Shown here in pieces: positions 24,546 through 33,419 of a stretch of DNA of 64,000 nt (positions within the stretch are counted from its first letter, which is position 1; the number at the start of each line of letters is the position of its first letter). The stretch is from a virus. The position numbers and the translations under genes are program-made. Under the pieces are notes generated by a model that was given only the letters and a program-made list of their open reading frames with translations, ran no database searches and had not been told where the DNA came from. The DNA lies in IMG/VR virus record IMGVR_UViG_3300033064_003894, positions 62,001 to 126,000 of that record; one strand, 5' to 3'.

Positions 24546-27335
24546 ATGCAGGAGATAAAGATACCAACTAGTAAGCTTATAGAAAAGGCTTTCTATGTTG
24601 ACATGGACCTTCCGTTCTCATTTAAGGAGCGTGAGTATCTTCTTCCTATATACGACAATAATGATAAAATCATTGTTCTATATTTTGCAAGACAGTCGGA
24701 AAAAAGCGTTTTAGAGTTTTCTCGTGTAATAAACCAATATGGCGAAAGAGTCCAAATAAAAGATTTGAATGTTGGAGATAAAGTCGCAACATTAAATACC
24801 GATGGCGTGACCATTGGCACAAGCCGTGTCATTTGGAAATCAAGAAGATACAAAAAAGACTGCTTAAGACTAAATACAAAACTAAATTATTCAATAGAGG
24901 TTGCAGGAACTCATCCAATTAGGCAGTGGAATCGTTGGACGGAAGCGAAAGCTTTAGCAGTTGGAGATAGAATTGCAACAGCACGTTTTATTGAGACGAA
25001 TCATGAAGAAAATAATATACCAGATGATGTAATTAAATTTATAGGATATATGATTGCTGATGGTAGTATTATAAAAGCGATAAGCTTTACGCAACGTATA
25101 GATTCTCTAGTATTGAAAGACTTTAGGGATATTTGCTCTAATATGGGATTTGTATATAGAGAACGTTACAGAAATAGTGATGTATTAATGCTTCACTTTG
25201 TGACTAAATCTCCGGCAGCAGAGTTATTGAGAAAATATGGTATTTACGGAAAATCTTCTTTTAATCATGCACTCCCCGCCTGTTTAATGAGGTTAGATCT
25301 TAGACAAACGAAAATACTTATTGAATCATTGTGGTCGTGTGATGGATATGTTAAGAAGTGCGAAGGTGAAGAGACTGACTACAAAATTTCTTACTGTTCT
25401 GTATCTAAAGGGCTATTAGAACAAATGCAGGCATTGCTCTGGAAATTTAAGATAGCTTCAAGAATAAGAAAATTTAAGCCGACCTTATATAAAGGAACGG
25501 GAAAGTATGCATATAGTTTATATGTAAGAACTAGAGAGAGTCAAAATATTTTCCATGAAACATTTAAAATTATTGGTAAAGAGTCATGCTTTGTTTGTGC
25601 CCAATCAAGAGACAACAGAGATACATTTCCTATTGAAATCAATGAGGATATATATGAATTAGAAAGGACTAGGGTGAAACCGAGAAGTCATAAGCCTCTA
25701 TATAAAAACGGTCTAAGGAAGACCTTAGAATATCCCTTAAGCAAAGTTAAATTCCGCAAATACTTAAAGCATTTCAGGACAGCTGGAGGTTATGATCAAG
25801 CATTGGTGGATAAATTAGATATACACTCAGACACGGACCTTTTTTGGGATAAGATTGAAAGCGTAGAAGATATAGGAGAACAGTGGTGTTACGACATTGA
25901 AGTAGAGGGAACGAATAATTTCTTGGTTGATGGGGTTGTCACTCATAATAGTACAACATTGGCAAATAAAATACTTTTAAATAGTATTACGAACAGGAGA
26001 TTTAGATCTCTTTACGTCACCTCAGCGGATGCTCAGGCTAAAGAATTTTCAGTAGATAAGCTGCAACCTAAATTAAAGTATTCTCCGACAATAAATAGGC
26101 ACTTTTGGGGCTCTCAGCCAGAAGCAGACAACGTGTTTTCTAAAGAGCTTAAGAATGGAAGCAGAATATTGATAAGGAGTATGTTTAAGAGTGCAGATAG
26201 GATAAGGGGAATTTCAGCAGACCTCCTGGCGGTCGACGAATTGCAGGACATAAATCCTGATTTCCTCGCAGTAGCGGAAGAGTGTCTTTCTCACTCAAAT
26301 TATAAGCTAAGAATGTATGCTGGGACGCCTGACACCGCTTTGGATGCATTAGATCAGGTCTGGTCATTTTCTGATAAAACAGAGTTCGTATTTAAATGTC
26401 CTAAAGGCCATTGGAACAGACAAGACCATGCAATGGTGGCAAGAATTACCAAGGCTGGAATTTTATGCAAAACATGTGGAGAGGTATTAGATAGGCGTAC
26501 CGGTGAATGGGTGGTTATGAATAAACAAGGAAGATATAAAGGATACAGAACTAGTCAAATGATGGTGCCGTGGATAACGGTTGATGAGCTTATAGATAAA
26601 AGAGAGCGTTACTCATCTAAGAGGTTTTTTAACGAAGTTGCAGCTCTTCCTTATGATGCGATAGGTGCTCCTATAAATGAAGGGCACTTAAGAAAATGTT
26701 GCGATGAAGGGTTTAAGATGATCAAAGACGGGGTCTATCCAAAAATAGATAGAAATGTTCATGTATTTATGGGCTCCGATTGGGGCTCTGGGTCCGCCTC
26801 ATACACAGTAATAAGTTTTTGGGCTCATATAGGTGGGAAGTGGACGCTGTTAAGGGCAAAGAAATATACAGGCGTCGAGTCTGATCCGGCTTTACAAATG
26901 AATTTAATACTATCTGAAATGGACAGAATTAATCCTATAAGAGTAGGGTCTGACTGGGGGTTTGGATTCCTTAACAACGCTCAACTAAAACTTCATTATA
27001 AAAAGGGTGAGGTGTGTGAAATATTTAGCAGTTCTGGAGCTAGCCCGATAACTAGAGACAGCTTATCTGGAAGGTTTGTGATCAACAGGTCATATATGAT
27101 GAGCAGAGTATTTAATATGATATTAGAGGAGAGGGTAAGGTTCCCGTGCTGGGAAGACTTTGCTCAGTTTGCTCCAGACATTCTTTCTATTAGAGCTGAC
27201 GACCCGGATGAAAAGCCAGGACAGAGACAGATAAAATATGTACGTGTTGCGCCAGATGATTTTTTTCATTCAATGATGTACGCATTAATTATGGGTGAAA
27301 TTCATACAGGAAAGCTCTTGATAGATGCCATTTGA
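24546..27335 (+). CDS. terL: Terminase large subunit with intein
   Basis: 929 codons, 514 residues after intein removal. The spliced Walker A reads FARQSEK-STTLAN; Walker B is LLAVDELQD (D564, E565). A zinc ribbon (FKCPKGHW, CKTCGEVLDR) follows, then the nuclease domain with FMGSDWGSG and RVGSDWGFGF and acidic residues near the end. The enzyme pumps DNA into the prohead and cuts genome ends. It is the last plus-strand gene before an opposed block. Confidence 0.9.
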   Translation: MQEIKIPTSKLIEKAFYVDMDLPFSFKEREYLLPIYDNNDKIIVLYFARQSEKSVLEFSRVINQYGERVQIKDLNVGDKVATLNTDGVTIGTSRVIWKSRRYKKDCLRLNTKLNYSIEVAGTHPIRQWNRWTEAKALAVGDRIATARFIETNHEENNIPDDVIKFIGYMIADGSIIKAISFTQRIDSLVLKDFRDICSNMGFVYRERYRNSDVLMLHFVTKSPAAELLRKYGIYGKSSFNHALPACLMRLDLRQTKILIESLWSCDGYVKKCEGEETDYKISYCSVSKGLLEQMQALLWKFKIASRIRKFKPTLYKGTGKYAYSLYVRTRESQNIFHETFKIIGKESCFVCAQSRDNRDTFPIEINEDIYELERTRVKPRSHKPLYKNGLRKTLEYPLSKVKFRKYLKHFRTAGGYDQALVDKLDIHSDTDLFWDKIESVEDIGEQWCYDIEVEGTNNFLVDGVVTHNSTTLANKILLNSITNRRFRSLYVTSADAQAKEFSVDKLQPKLKYSPTINRHFWGSQPEADNVFSKELKNGSRILIRSMFKSADRIRGISADLLAVDELQDINPDFLAVAEECLSHSNYKLRMYAGTPDTALDALDQVWSFSDKTEFVFKCPKGHWNRQDHAMVARITKAGILCKTCGEVLDRRTGEWVVMNKQGRYKGYRTSQMMVPWITVDELIDKRERYSSKRFFNEVAALPYDAIGAPINEGHLRKCCDEGFKMIKDGVYPKIDRNVHVFMGSDWGSGSASYTVISFWAHIGGKWTLLRAKKYTGVESDPALQMNLILSEMDRINPIRVGSDWGFGFLNNAQLKLHYKKGEVCEIFSSSGASPITRDSLSGRFVINRSYMMSRVFNMILEERVRFPCWEDFAQFAPDILSIRADDPDEKPGQRQIKYVRVAPDDFFHSMMYALIMGEIHTGKLLIDAI
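24705..25949 (+). mobile_element. LAGLIDADG intein in terminase Walker A
   Basis: 415 residues (54-468) from SVLEFSRV to VDGVVTHN, followed by Ser +1. It has block B (VAGTHPIRQW), two LAGLIDADG helices (FIGYMIADGSI near 166 and LIESLWSCDGYV near 260) and block F/G (CYDIEVEGTNNF to THN). All splicing residues and the endonuclease look intact, so this intein should be active and mobile. The insertion splits the ATP-binding loop, so the terminase should be inactive until splicing. Confidence 0.9.
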
Positions 27336-28111
27336 AAACTCATCGGTGATATGCCGCCAGCCTTTCCTCCGCTTCTCATCCATATTGGTAGCGCTAATTC
27401 CTTTTTATATATAGAGTTCAAAAACTTCTTTGCAATCACCTGATACTTTTTATTATTTATAGAGTCGATAAGGTCCAGAATCGTTCCGTCAGAAAGCATG
27501 CTAGACATTGTTTTATCTATATTTACGCAGGATTTAGCCCTAAAGCTGTTATTTTCTATTATTACAGAAGATACGGCAAGCATCGAAACGTCATTCTCAA
27601 CAGATGGAGTAATATGTCTATTTATTACAAAAGAGTATCTAGTTCCAAGCCCAAAGTTTGCGCCATTAAAGTCTATGATTTTAAATTCAGACTTAGACTT
27701 CATTATGTTCCATGGAGACAGATCGTTGTGATATATACCAAATCTATGCATTTGCTCTATGGGCTCTATGCAGAAATTAAACACATCAGAGGCCTTTTCA
27801 TTTTCTATCTCTCTATATCTGTCCATTATTATTAGAGAGTGGGCACAAGGGAAAGAGGTTTTTATTAGATTTTTGTATATGTGTGGGAAACCTACTATGC
27901 CAGAGAGTCTTTTCAATATGTAGTGCTCATGCATTGATTCATAAAACTCAGCTAAATGCTGGTCATCCTTTAAGTTGAAAAATAGAAGCTTAGCGCAGTG
28001 TTTTTTTGTTTTATTTATACTGTAAACTGCTTTTTCGAACCCATAAGAACCCATAATGTCTTCAAAAAAAAGGTTTTTATGGTCCAAAATCTTATAACTA
28101 TTTTCAATCAT
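27302..28111 (-). CDS. Protein-kinase-like protein
   Basis: 269 residues with kinase landmarks: CAKLLFF (beta-3 Lys, K41), GIYHNDLSPWNIM (catalytic loop with D130 and N135) and KIIDFNGANFG (DFG replaced by DFN, D147 kept). The family resembles lipopolysaccharide or RIO-type small kinases more than classical Ser/Thr kinases. It may phosphorylate a host protein. It overlaps the terminase stop region by 34 bp and starts 4 bp inside the next upstream gene. Confidence 0.65.
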   Translation of the reverse strand: MIENSYKILDHKNLFFEDIMGSYGFEKAVYSINKTKKHCAKLLFFNLKDDQHLAEFYESMHEHYILKRLSGIVGFPHIYKNLIKTSFPCAHSLIIMDRYREIENEKASDVFNFCIEPIEQMHRFGIYHNDLSPWNIMKSKSEFKIIDFNGANFGLGTRYSFVINRHITPSVENDVSMLAVSSVIIENNSFRAKSCVNIDKTMSSMLSDGTILDLIDSINNKKYQVIAKKFLNSIYKKELALPIWMRSGGKAGGISPMSFQMASIKSFPV

Positions 28112-28533
28112 TCTACAGTCAAGTTAGAGATATTTTCGCCTGCAATTTTTAGTATGTTTTCTGGGCACTCTGTCTTTCTGAGACCATAAAGACATTTTAT
28201 CATTTTTGCTTTTTCTTGACTAGATATTCTCCCACCTCTTACACTGACAGAAGGAAGCCCTAAAAGTTTTCTCCTATGATTAACTGTTGACTGAATAACA
28301 GATTTATGTGCACTTGAATTGTTACCCACCGACCAAAACAATATTATCTCGTCATCAGACACCTTGAGAGATCCAGTGCCATTCATTTGTTGATGAAGGC
28401 GTACTCTTTTTTGTGTAATATAAGCTGGCTTAATATAAGTACCTTTCTGTATAGCATAAGTCACTGCGAATGACCTTGTTGACTTATATCTATTTTGTAT
28501 TTTCTTTAGAAGCCCTAGTATGGTTCTTGCCAT
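28108..28533 (-). CDS. Unknown basic 141-aa protein
   Basis: Strongly basic N-terminal half and a helical C-terminal half (SSQEKAKMIKCLYGLRK). It may bind nucleic acid. It overlaps the upstream gene by 44 bp and the kinase-like gene by 4 bp, forming one operon. Confidence 0.5.
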   Translation of the reverse strand: MARTILGLLKKIQNRYKSTRSFAVTYAIQKGTYIKPAYITQKRVRLHQQMNGTGSLKVSDDEIILFWSVGNNSSAHKSVIQSTVNHRRKLLGLPSVSVRGGRISSQEKAKMIKCLYGLRKTECPENILKIAGENISNLTVE

Positions 28534-29056
28534 TAGTTTCCACCCGTTTATTTTTTACTTTGTGAGGTTGCGTTCTTGTGTTCCAAAACACAGAACCGTC
28601 ATTTTTCCCATATCCAGTGTCAGGCTCAGTCTCTTTAGTTTTTACAACTCTAAGACACTGGCTTATTAGTTTTCCATATTGTTTATTTTTAGATGTCTGC
28701 GGAAGATCCCACATTACTGAGGACATAAAAGACCGAACAGCCTCTACTAGTCCATCAACGGGATCCATTCTTTGAATCTTATACCTTAAATTCCTGAAGT
28801 GTTTACACGACTTACATATGTTTCCTCTTCCAGATCTATTTTTTGTCTGAATGCTCATCATGAACGGTGGGAAAAATTCTAAACAATCCGAACACTGTAT
28901 CAACATAAGCTCTGATGCTATATCTATAGGTCCTCCACCCTTCCCTATTTCTAAGATTACATCTTTTGCTACCTGAGTATCTTTTCCGCTCTTTGCATAG
29001 TAAATAATAGCAGTTATTATATTAGATAACTGTTCTTGAGTAAGTACATTTTTCAT
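28490..29056 (-). CDS. Zinc-ribbon protein
   Basis: 188 residues; QCSDCLEFFP and NICKSCKH provide two Cys pairs spaced as in an HNH-like or zinc-ribbon nuclease, but no His-Asn-His is visible. The rest is helical and the C-terminus is basic. It is probably DNA- or RNA-binding. The ATG overlaps the dUTPase stop (TAATG). Confidence 0.5.
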   Translation of the reverse strand: MKNVLTQEQLSNIITAIIYYAKSGKDTQVAKDVILEIGKGGGPIDIASELMLIQCSDCLEFFPPFMMSIQTKNRSGRGNICKSCKHFRNLRYKIQRMDPVDGLVEAVRSFMSSVMWDLPQTSKNKQYGKLISQCLRVVKTKETEPDTGYGKNDGSVFWNTRTQPHKVKNKRVETNGKNHTRASKENTK

Positions 29057-29505
29057 TATACTCCAGTAGACCCAAGACCTCCGGCTCCCCTATCTGTGAC
29101 ATCTTCAAAGTATTCATTTCTTGTTACGTATTCAATATCGGCAATAGTAACCTTCTGTATCGTTAGCTGAGCGACACGTTCACCTTGAGATAGGTTAATA
29201 TCCATATTACCAACGTTAGCGAGAATAAGTTTAATCTCACCACGGTAGTCGCTGTCAATTTTCCCAGGAGAATTGGCAATAATAAGCCCTCTAGCAGATT
29301 GACCGCTCTTCATGCTAAGAAGTCCCTCATATCCTTTTGGAATGATAATTCTAATTCCAGTCTCTATAATCTGAACTCTTCTAGGAAGAAGAGTTACAGC
29401 ATTTCTAGACGCAATGTCTATTCCAGAAGATCCGTCAGTGTGGTATTTGGGGTCAGGAAGAAATTGTTCTTCCTTTAGAATCTTAATTGTAACGTTTGCA
29501 GTCAT
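29056..29505 (-). CDS. dut: dUTP diphosphatase
   Basis: 149 residues, typical of the trimeric enzyme that hydrolyses dUTP to dUMP and limits uracil incorporation. All five motifs are present: DGSSGIDIA, MKSGQSARG, NSPGKIDSDYRGE (catalytic Asp), GERVAQLTI and RGAGGLGSTG. First in an operon with the zinc-ribbon, basic and kinase-like genes. Confidence 0.95.
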   Translation of the reverse strand: MTANVTIKILKEEQFLPDPKYHTDGSSGIDIASRNAVTLLPRRVQIIETGIRIIIPKGYEGLLSMKSGQSARGLIIANSPGKIDSDYRGEIKLILANVGNMDINLSQGERVAQLTIQKVTIADIEYVTRNEYFEDVTDRGAGGLGSTGV

Positions 29506-29519
29506 TTTTTTAAGTTAAG

Positions 29520-29594
29520 TGGAGCCCCCTCCCAGAATCGAACTGAGCTATCTAGTTTACAAAACTAGGGCATCGCCAACAATGCTTAAGGGGC
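29520..29594 (-). tRNA. tRNA-Thr(TGT)
   Basis: Acceptor GCCCCTT pairs with AGGGGGC; D-arm GCAT/ATGC; anticodon loop TTTGTAA; T-arm CTCAG/CTGGG; CCA is encoded. All arms are intact. Confidence 0.85.
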
Positions 29595-29595
29595 G

Positions 29596-29685
29596 TGGCG
29601 GAGGAGGAGGGAGTCGAACCCCCATTACGCTATGACACGTTTAGCCGATTTCAAGTCGGTGTGCTACGCCAGTTGCCGCTCCTCC
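29596..29685 (-). tRNA. tRNA-Ser(TGA)
   Basis: Acceptor GGAGGAG with CTCCTCC; anticodon loop CTTGAAA; a long variable arm (ACG...CGT stem) as expected for Ser; encoded CCA. Confidence 0.85.
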
Positions 29686-29691
29686 GAACCG

Positions 29692-30525
29692 TTATTGTAT
29701 CAAAGTTCCAGACTTTACAACAAAACTTTCTTTTTCTAAAGATATCTTTTTATATGGATCAAATCTTCGTCCCTCTCCAATTGCGTGTATACCTACTGGG
29801 TTATTCGTAAGTAATGTAGTCAGGTGTGCAGTGTCAACAACTTCATGACTGTGACCATATATGCAGACATCAAAATAATTTAACAGTTCTTCGTTTATGT
29901 CTGCACAGAAAAAAGAGTTGAATCTAGAGTCTGGACCAGTTTTATACATATCATGAGTGCATCTGTAAGATGGCAGGAAATGCGACAAAAGAACCTTATG
30001 TTTATAATTACAAACTTCGTGTTTTCTGAACTGATCAATAGAGTTGCAGGCAATTTGGTGAAGCTCTCTAATTGAAGAAGCTCTAAATCTTGCATTCATG
30101 TATTTTATCTGTCTAAAATCCTGAATTCTAGAAACAATATCATACTCTTGAACTGGGTCTTTAAGTCCAGACCATAAGGTGGTTCCAAAAACAACTATGT
30201 TTTTATCAATAGAGCACGAGCTATTATTTAAAATTTTAATCCTTCCTTTATGGTTGGAAGAATTGAATTTCTTAATAATATGGTTAGTAGGCTCTATTCC
30301 TCTTTTGTAGTATTCGTGGTTTCCTGGGACAAAGATAAGCTTCCTGTATTTGTATTTCTTCTGAATGCTCTCTATGTACGGTATGCTTACTTTTATATCA
30401 TTTGAGACGTCTCCGACTACAGCTAAAATGTCGGCAGATTTCTCGATAGAGAAGTCTCGCCGCTTTTTTCCTATAAACTCATTGTAGTCAACGTGAATAT
30501 CAGAGATGTATTGGATGTCAGTCAT
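29692..30525 (-). CDS. Calcineurin-like metallophosphoesterase
   Basis: 277 residues from ATG 30525; an in-frame upstream ATG lies inside a tRNA and is rejected. YISDIHVDYN, VVGDVSND, VPGNHEYY, LLSHFLPSY and YGHSHEV are the standard metal-binding series. Probably a phosphodiesterase or phosphatase; the substrate is unknown. Confidence 0.85.
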   Translation of the reverse strand: MTDIQYISDIHVDYNEFIGKKRRDFSIEKSADILAVVGDVSNDIKVSIPYIESIQKKYKYRKLIFVPGNHEYYKRGIEPTNHIIKKFNSSNHKGRIKILNNSSCSIDKNIVVFGTTLWSGLKDPVQEYDIVSRIQDFRQIKYMNARFRASSIRELHQIACNSIDQFRKHEVCNYKHKVLLSHFLPSYRCTHDMYKTGPDSRFNSFFCADINEELLNYFDVCIYGHSHEVVDTAHLTTLLTNNPVGIHAIGEGRRFDPYKKISLEKESFVVKSGTLIQ

Positions 30526-30531
30526 GATTGA

Positions 30532-30608
30532 TGGTAGTGGAGGACGGAGTCGAACCGACACTGTCAGGCTCCTAAAGCCTGTTTCTCTTCCATTTGGAAT
30601 ACTCCACC
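30532..30608 (-). tRNA. tRNA-Leu(TAG) with short variable loop
   Basis: Acceptor GGTGGAG/CTCCACT (G-T at the first pair), D-arm TTC/GAA with GG in the loop, anticodon stem CAGGC/GCCTG with loop TTTAGGA, T-arm GTCGG/CCGTC with one mismatch, CCA encoded. The variable region is only ACAGT, unusual for Leu. Confidence 0.75.
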
Positions 30609-30652
30609 ATTGCCAGTTGATTAATTATACCAAATTATATACAATCGTTTAG

Positions 30653-31300
30653 ATGAAAGAGTCATTCATACAGATAGGGGCAGGAGCTGGAGATTTAGAC
30701 CCGCGTGCAAATTATAGAGACGGGTTCACTGAAACTGTGAAAGGTATTCCACGAGACAAAATCGATAAAATAATTTTAGTTGAACCAAATCCAATAAATA
30801 TTCCACTTCTGAAAGAGTGCTGGAAAGAGTATCCAGAGGCGGAAATTTATGAGATCGGGATAGTCCCAAAAGAATTTGGAGACAAAAACCTTATACTATA
30901 TTATTGCCCAAGCGACGCCCCTCATTATCAGGTTGCGTCTATAAAAAAGGAGCATGTTAAAAAGCATTATGGAGAGAATTGTACACTAAAGGAATTCACT
31001 ATAAAGACAAGGCACCTTGAAGAGTTCATTTCTGAAGCCGCCGGGTCCGCAAGTATTGGAATATTAGCTCTTGATATAGAAGGAATTGATGCTGAAGTTG
31101 TTCTAGAAATGAAATTTGGGTTCAATTTGAGATATCTATCATTTGAGGACACACACCTTGGAAATGACAAAGAGCGCGTAATTAAGCACTTATGTGATAG
31201 TGGTTTCAGGTATTCTGGCACTGGCCTTGACCACAGAGGGTTAGATTCTTTATATGTTAATGAAAAGTGTGATAAGAAAAATTTGCTTATAATACGATAA
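30653..31300 (+). CDS. FkbM-type methyltransferase
   Basis: 215 residues. FIQIGAGAGDLDPR (SAM loop), KIILVEPNPINIPLL (acidic end of strand 2) and ILALDIEGIDAEVVLEM are the FkbM/Methyltransf_21 motifs. Such enzymes O-methylate sugars or small molecules, which fits the many glycosyltransferases here. It is followed by another methyltransferase on the same strand. Confidence 0.8.
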   Translation: MKESFIQIGAGAGDLDPRANYRDGFTETVKGIPRDKIDKIILVEPNPINIPLLKECWKEYPEAEIYEIGIVPKEFGDKNLILYYCPSDAPHYQVASIKKEHVKKHYGENCTLKEFTIKTRHLEEFISEAAGSASIGILALDIEGIDAEVVLEMKFGFNLRYLSFEDTHLGNDKERVIKHLCDSGFRYSGTGLDHRGLDSLYVNEKCDKKNLLIIR

Positions 31301-31339
31301 ATTTGTGGATTGTTAGTTATTAAATAGTAAACTGCTTCT

Positions 31340-31903
31340 ATGAGGTTCACAAACAACTGGTTTGACTGCAGCGCGAATAATTTTATTAAGTTCCTGTCGC
31401 CACATAAAGGTGAGCCTGGTATTAAATATTTAGAAATAGGGTCTTATGAGGGCAGGAGCGCTCTAAGCATTGCTGATCATATACTTACTGGATTAGGTAG
31501 TGAGATTCATTGCGTAGACACATTTGAAGGTTCAATCGAGCACACAGAAAAACAAAAGGATTCTCTATATGATAGGTTTATGAATAACCTAAAAGGCTCA
31601 GGCATTAAAAACGTTACTGTTCACAAGATGACTAGTAGAGAGTACTGGATGAACAATAATGAGATGTTCGATTTTATATATATAGATGGAGACCACAATT
31701 CGTGTACAGTAATAGAGGACGCAATGTGTGCATGGCAGAGAATAAAGCCAGGAGGCGTAATAGCGTTTCATGATTACGAAGGAGGCGGCGAGCCAATATG
31801 CACACCAAAGCCAGCGATTGATTTCTTTTTGCTGTCACATTATGGCAAGTATGATTTGCTGCTGAAGGGATACCAGGTTTGGGTAAGAAGGAAAATTCTA
31901 TAG
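31340..31903 (+). CDS. Class I SAM methyltransferase
   Basis: 187 residues: IKYLEIGSYEGRSALSI, EIHCVDTFEG, FDFIYIDGDHNSCTV and KPGGVIAFHDYEG are the Methyltransf_24 pattern. It probably acts on a sugar or small substrate. It converges with the 138-aa gene, overlapping by 6 bp. Confidence 0.8.
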   Translation: MRFTNNWFDCSANNFIKFLSPHKGEPGIKYLEIGSYEGRSALSIADHILTGLGSEIHCVDTFEGSIEHTEKQKDSLYDRFMNNLKGSGIKNVTVHKMTSREYWMNNNEMFDFIYIDGDHNSCTVIEDAMCAWQRIKPGGVIAFHDYEGGGEPICTPKPAIDFFLLSHYGKYDLLLKGYQVWVRRKIL

Positions 31904-32314
31904 GTCTATAAAGACAACGTCTTTGCCTTGATTAAGGCTAATATTAAGAATCTTGTAAGCTCTATGTCGATTGCGTCTATTTATAAAGACAACAACAGAA
32001 AGGTTAAGTAAAATGGAAGAGAATGGCTCATAATGAGAAGGAGCTGTTGGTGGCCTTATCTTAAAAAGTGTGAAATGTTTGTTGCAGGAGTGTTTTACCA
32101 CAAAAAATCTTAAACTGTAGGCATTTAATAGTTCTTTATATGAACTGGCATAGACAAATATGTCGCACTGTGACATGAGGATTCTGTATGATAAAACCAT
32201 ATTATGGTTTCTTTCTGAACATGCTTCGCCAAGTCCTGTAATAAGACGAATTCCTTTATTACAGACGTTGAAATCATGGAGATATTTTAGTAGAGTGGCA
32301 GTCATTATTTTCAT
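31898..32314 (-). CDS. Unknown 138-aa protein
   Basis: Alternating short strands and helices with no recognised motif. The start may be ATG 32314 or the ATG three codons later. No membrane segment. The role is unknown. Confidence 0.45.
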   Translation of the reverse strand: MKIMTATLLKYLHDFNVCNKGIRLITGLGEACSERNHNMVLSYRILMSQCDIFVYASSYKELLNAYSLRFFVVKHSCNKHFTLFKIRPPTAPSHYEPFSSILLNLSVVVFINRRNRHRAYKILNISLNQGKDVVFIDL

Positions 32315-32344
32315 TCGAAGTTACGAAAAATAATAGATATATTT

Positions 32345-32932
32345 TTATATAGGCAGACTATTTCTGTATACAGAGTCAGTCGTAAAGTGATCAATGTTTA
32401 CGCAAAGTCTGTTTCTGCACGTAAGGTATATAAATCTGTATTTCTTTCTATTGTCCCACCAGTTAAACTTTTCAGCAACAGCATGACGAACAGGTCCGTT
32501 TCTTATTGCTTTAGCTGTGCAAGATGGAGACCCATGTGTAAGGCTTCCAGTCCAAATAAGACATTTGCCATCTTTCTTTGTATGTCTTTTCATCATATCT
32601 TCGAACGACATAACTTTTAAATGTCGTCCGTCTATCTTTTCTATCTCAAGAGCCTTCTTCTTTTGATAATAAGCCCTATCATTTCTCTTTTTAGCATAGG
32701 ATTCTCTGCACTCAGGACAAAGCCTAAGATTTCTCCTATTAAATGATGCGCTCGTATACTTCTTTTTGCACCCGATTGTTGTACAGTCATGATATGAAAT
32801 AAGTTCAGAACCTTTTTCTTTGTTGTTTGTGCAAACAATACACAAGTCATCTTCTACAATATATCTAGTTAGTCGGCATCCTTCGCAATATCCAATTTTA
32901 AGATCTGGCTTGACTTCAAGTTCTTCGGTCAT
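32345..32932 (-). CDS. HNH homing-endonuclease-like protein
   Basis: 195 residues with three N-terminal zinc modules (YCEGCRLTRY to CIVC; CTTIGC to CPEC), then GKCLIWTGSLTHGSPSC, RHAVAEKFNWWDN and LTCRNRLCVNIDHF. This follows the HNH_3 layout (C, W-T-G, H-R, C-x-n-x-x-C-x-n-x-x-H). It sits next to tRNA genes, a usual home for free-standing homing nucleases. Confidence 0.7.
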   Translation of the reverse strand: MTEELEVKPDLKIGYCEGCRLTRYIVEDDLCIVCTNNKEKGSELISYHDCTTIGCKKKYTSASFNRRNLRLCPECRESYAKKRNDRAYYQKKKALEIEKIDGRHLKVMSFEDMMKRHTKKDGKCLIWTGSLTHGSPSCTAKAIRNGPVRHAVAEKFNWWDNRKKYRFIYLTCRNRLCVNIDHFTTDSVYRNSLPI

Positions 32933-32948
32933 GATTTCTTATTGTTGG

Positions 32949-33024
32949 TGGTATGTGGGCCGGGACTCGAACCCGGACTAAGAGATTCAAAATATCTGGT
33001 GCTGACCAATTACACTACTCACAT
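32949..33024 (-). tRNA. tRNA-Gln(TTG)
   Basis: D-arm GTGT/GCAC, anticodon loop TTTTGAA with one T-C mismatch in its stem, T-arm CCGGG/CCCGG, acceptor ATGTGAG/CCCACAT with one mismatch, and CCA. An alternative register gives TTT but leaves no base 26. Confidence 0.7.
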
Positions 33025-33038
33025 TTAGTTTGGTAAGG

Positions 33039-33116
33039 TGGTAGGGGTGGTCGGATTCGAACCGACACTGTACGAATCTTAAGTTCGTTGCCTGCTGCCA
33101 ATTGGGCTACACCCCC
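33039..33116 (-). tRNA. tRNA-Leu(TAA) with short variable loop
   Basis: Acceptor GGGGGTG/CACCCCT, D-arm GCC/GGC with GG in the loop, anticodon stem ACGAA/TTCGT with loop CTTAAGA, perfect T-arm GTCGG/CCGAC, CCA. The variable region is ACAGT only, identical to the other Leu tRNA. Confidence 0.8.
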
Positions 33117-33122
33117 AGTAAA

Positions 33123-33419
33123 CTAAGCCCTCTTCTTTAAACCACTATATGTATCTTTATTTATATATCTAACCATCTCGTTCCAAAGGATAATTCTTAA
33201 TGTTTGATCTCTCATAACGCCTCCAGTCTCAGAATTAGTCCAAGGAGTTTCATCAAATGGTTTAGCAGGTTTACGTATTAATGACCAGTAACGATTAGTA
33301 TAAACTAAATTTTTCATTAATATCCTTTTATATGTTACTTCTACTTCAATTTCGAGTAAAGATGACGTTTCCCCTACAGAAGCCTTAGTTACTTTAGTTA
33401 CTTTATAAGACGTCTTCAT
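33123..33419 (-). CDS. Unknown 98-aa protein
   Basis: Beta-rich N-terminal half (SSLLEIEVEVTYKRILM) and a helical C-terminus. The ATG overlaps the NadV stop (ATGA), so it is cotranslated with the NAD+ pathway. No family recognised. Confidence 0.5.
   Translation of the reverse strand: MKTSYKVTKVTKASVGETSSLLEIEVEVTYKRILMKNLVYTNRYWSLIRKPAKPFDETPWTNSETGGVMRDQTLRIILWNEMVRYINKDTYSGLKKRA

Noticed and set aside
29595-29810. Open frame of 71 codons on the plus strand
   Set aside because: It overlaps the tRNA-Ser gene and its translation is the usual shadow of a tRNA; no ribosome site or promoter.
32949-33024. tRNA-Lys(TTT) reading
   Set aside because: That register leaves no base between the D-stem and anticodon stem; the TTG register fits better.
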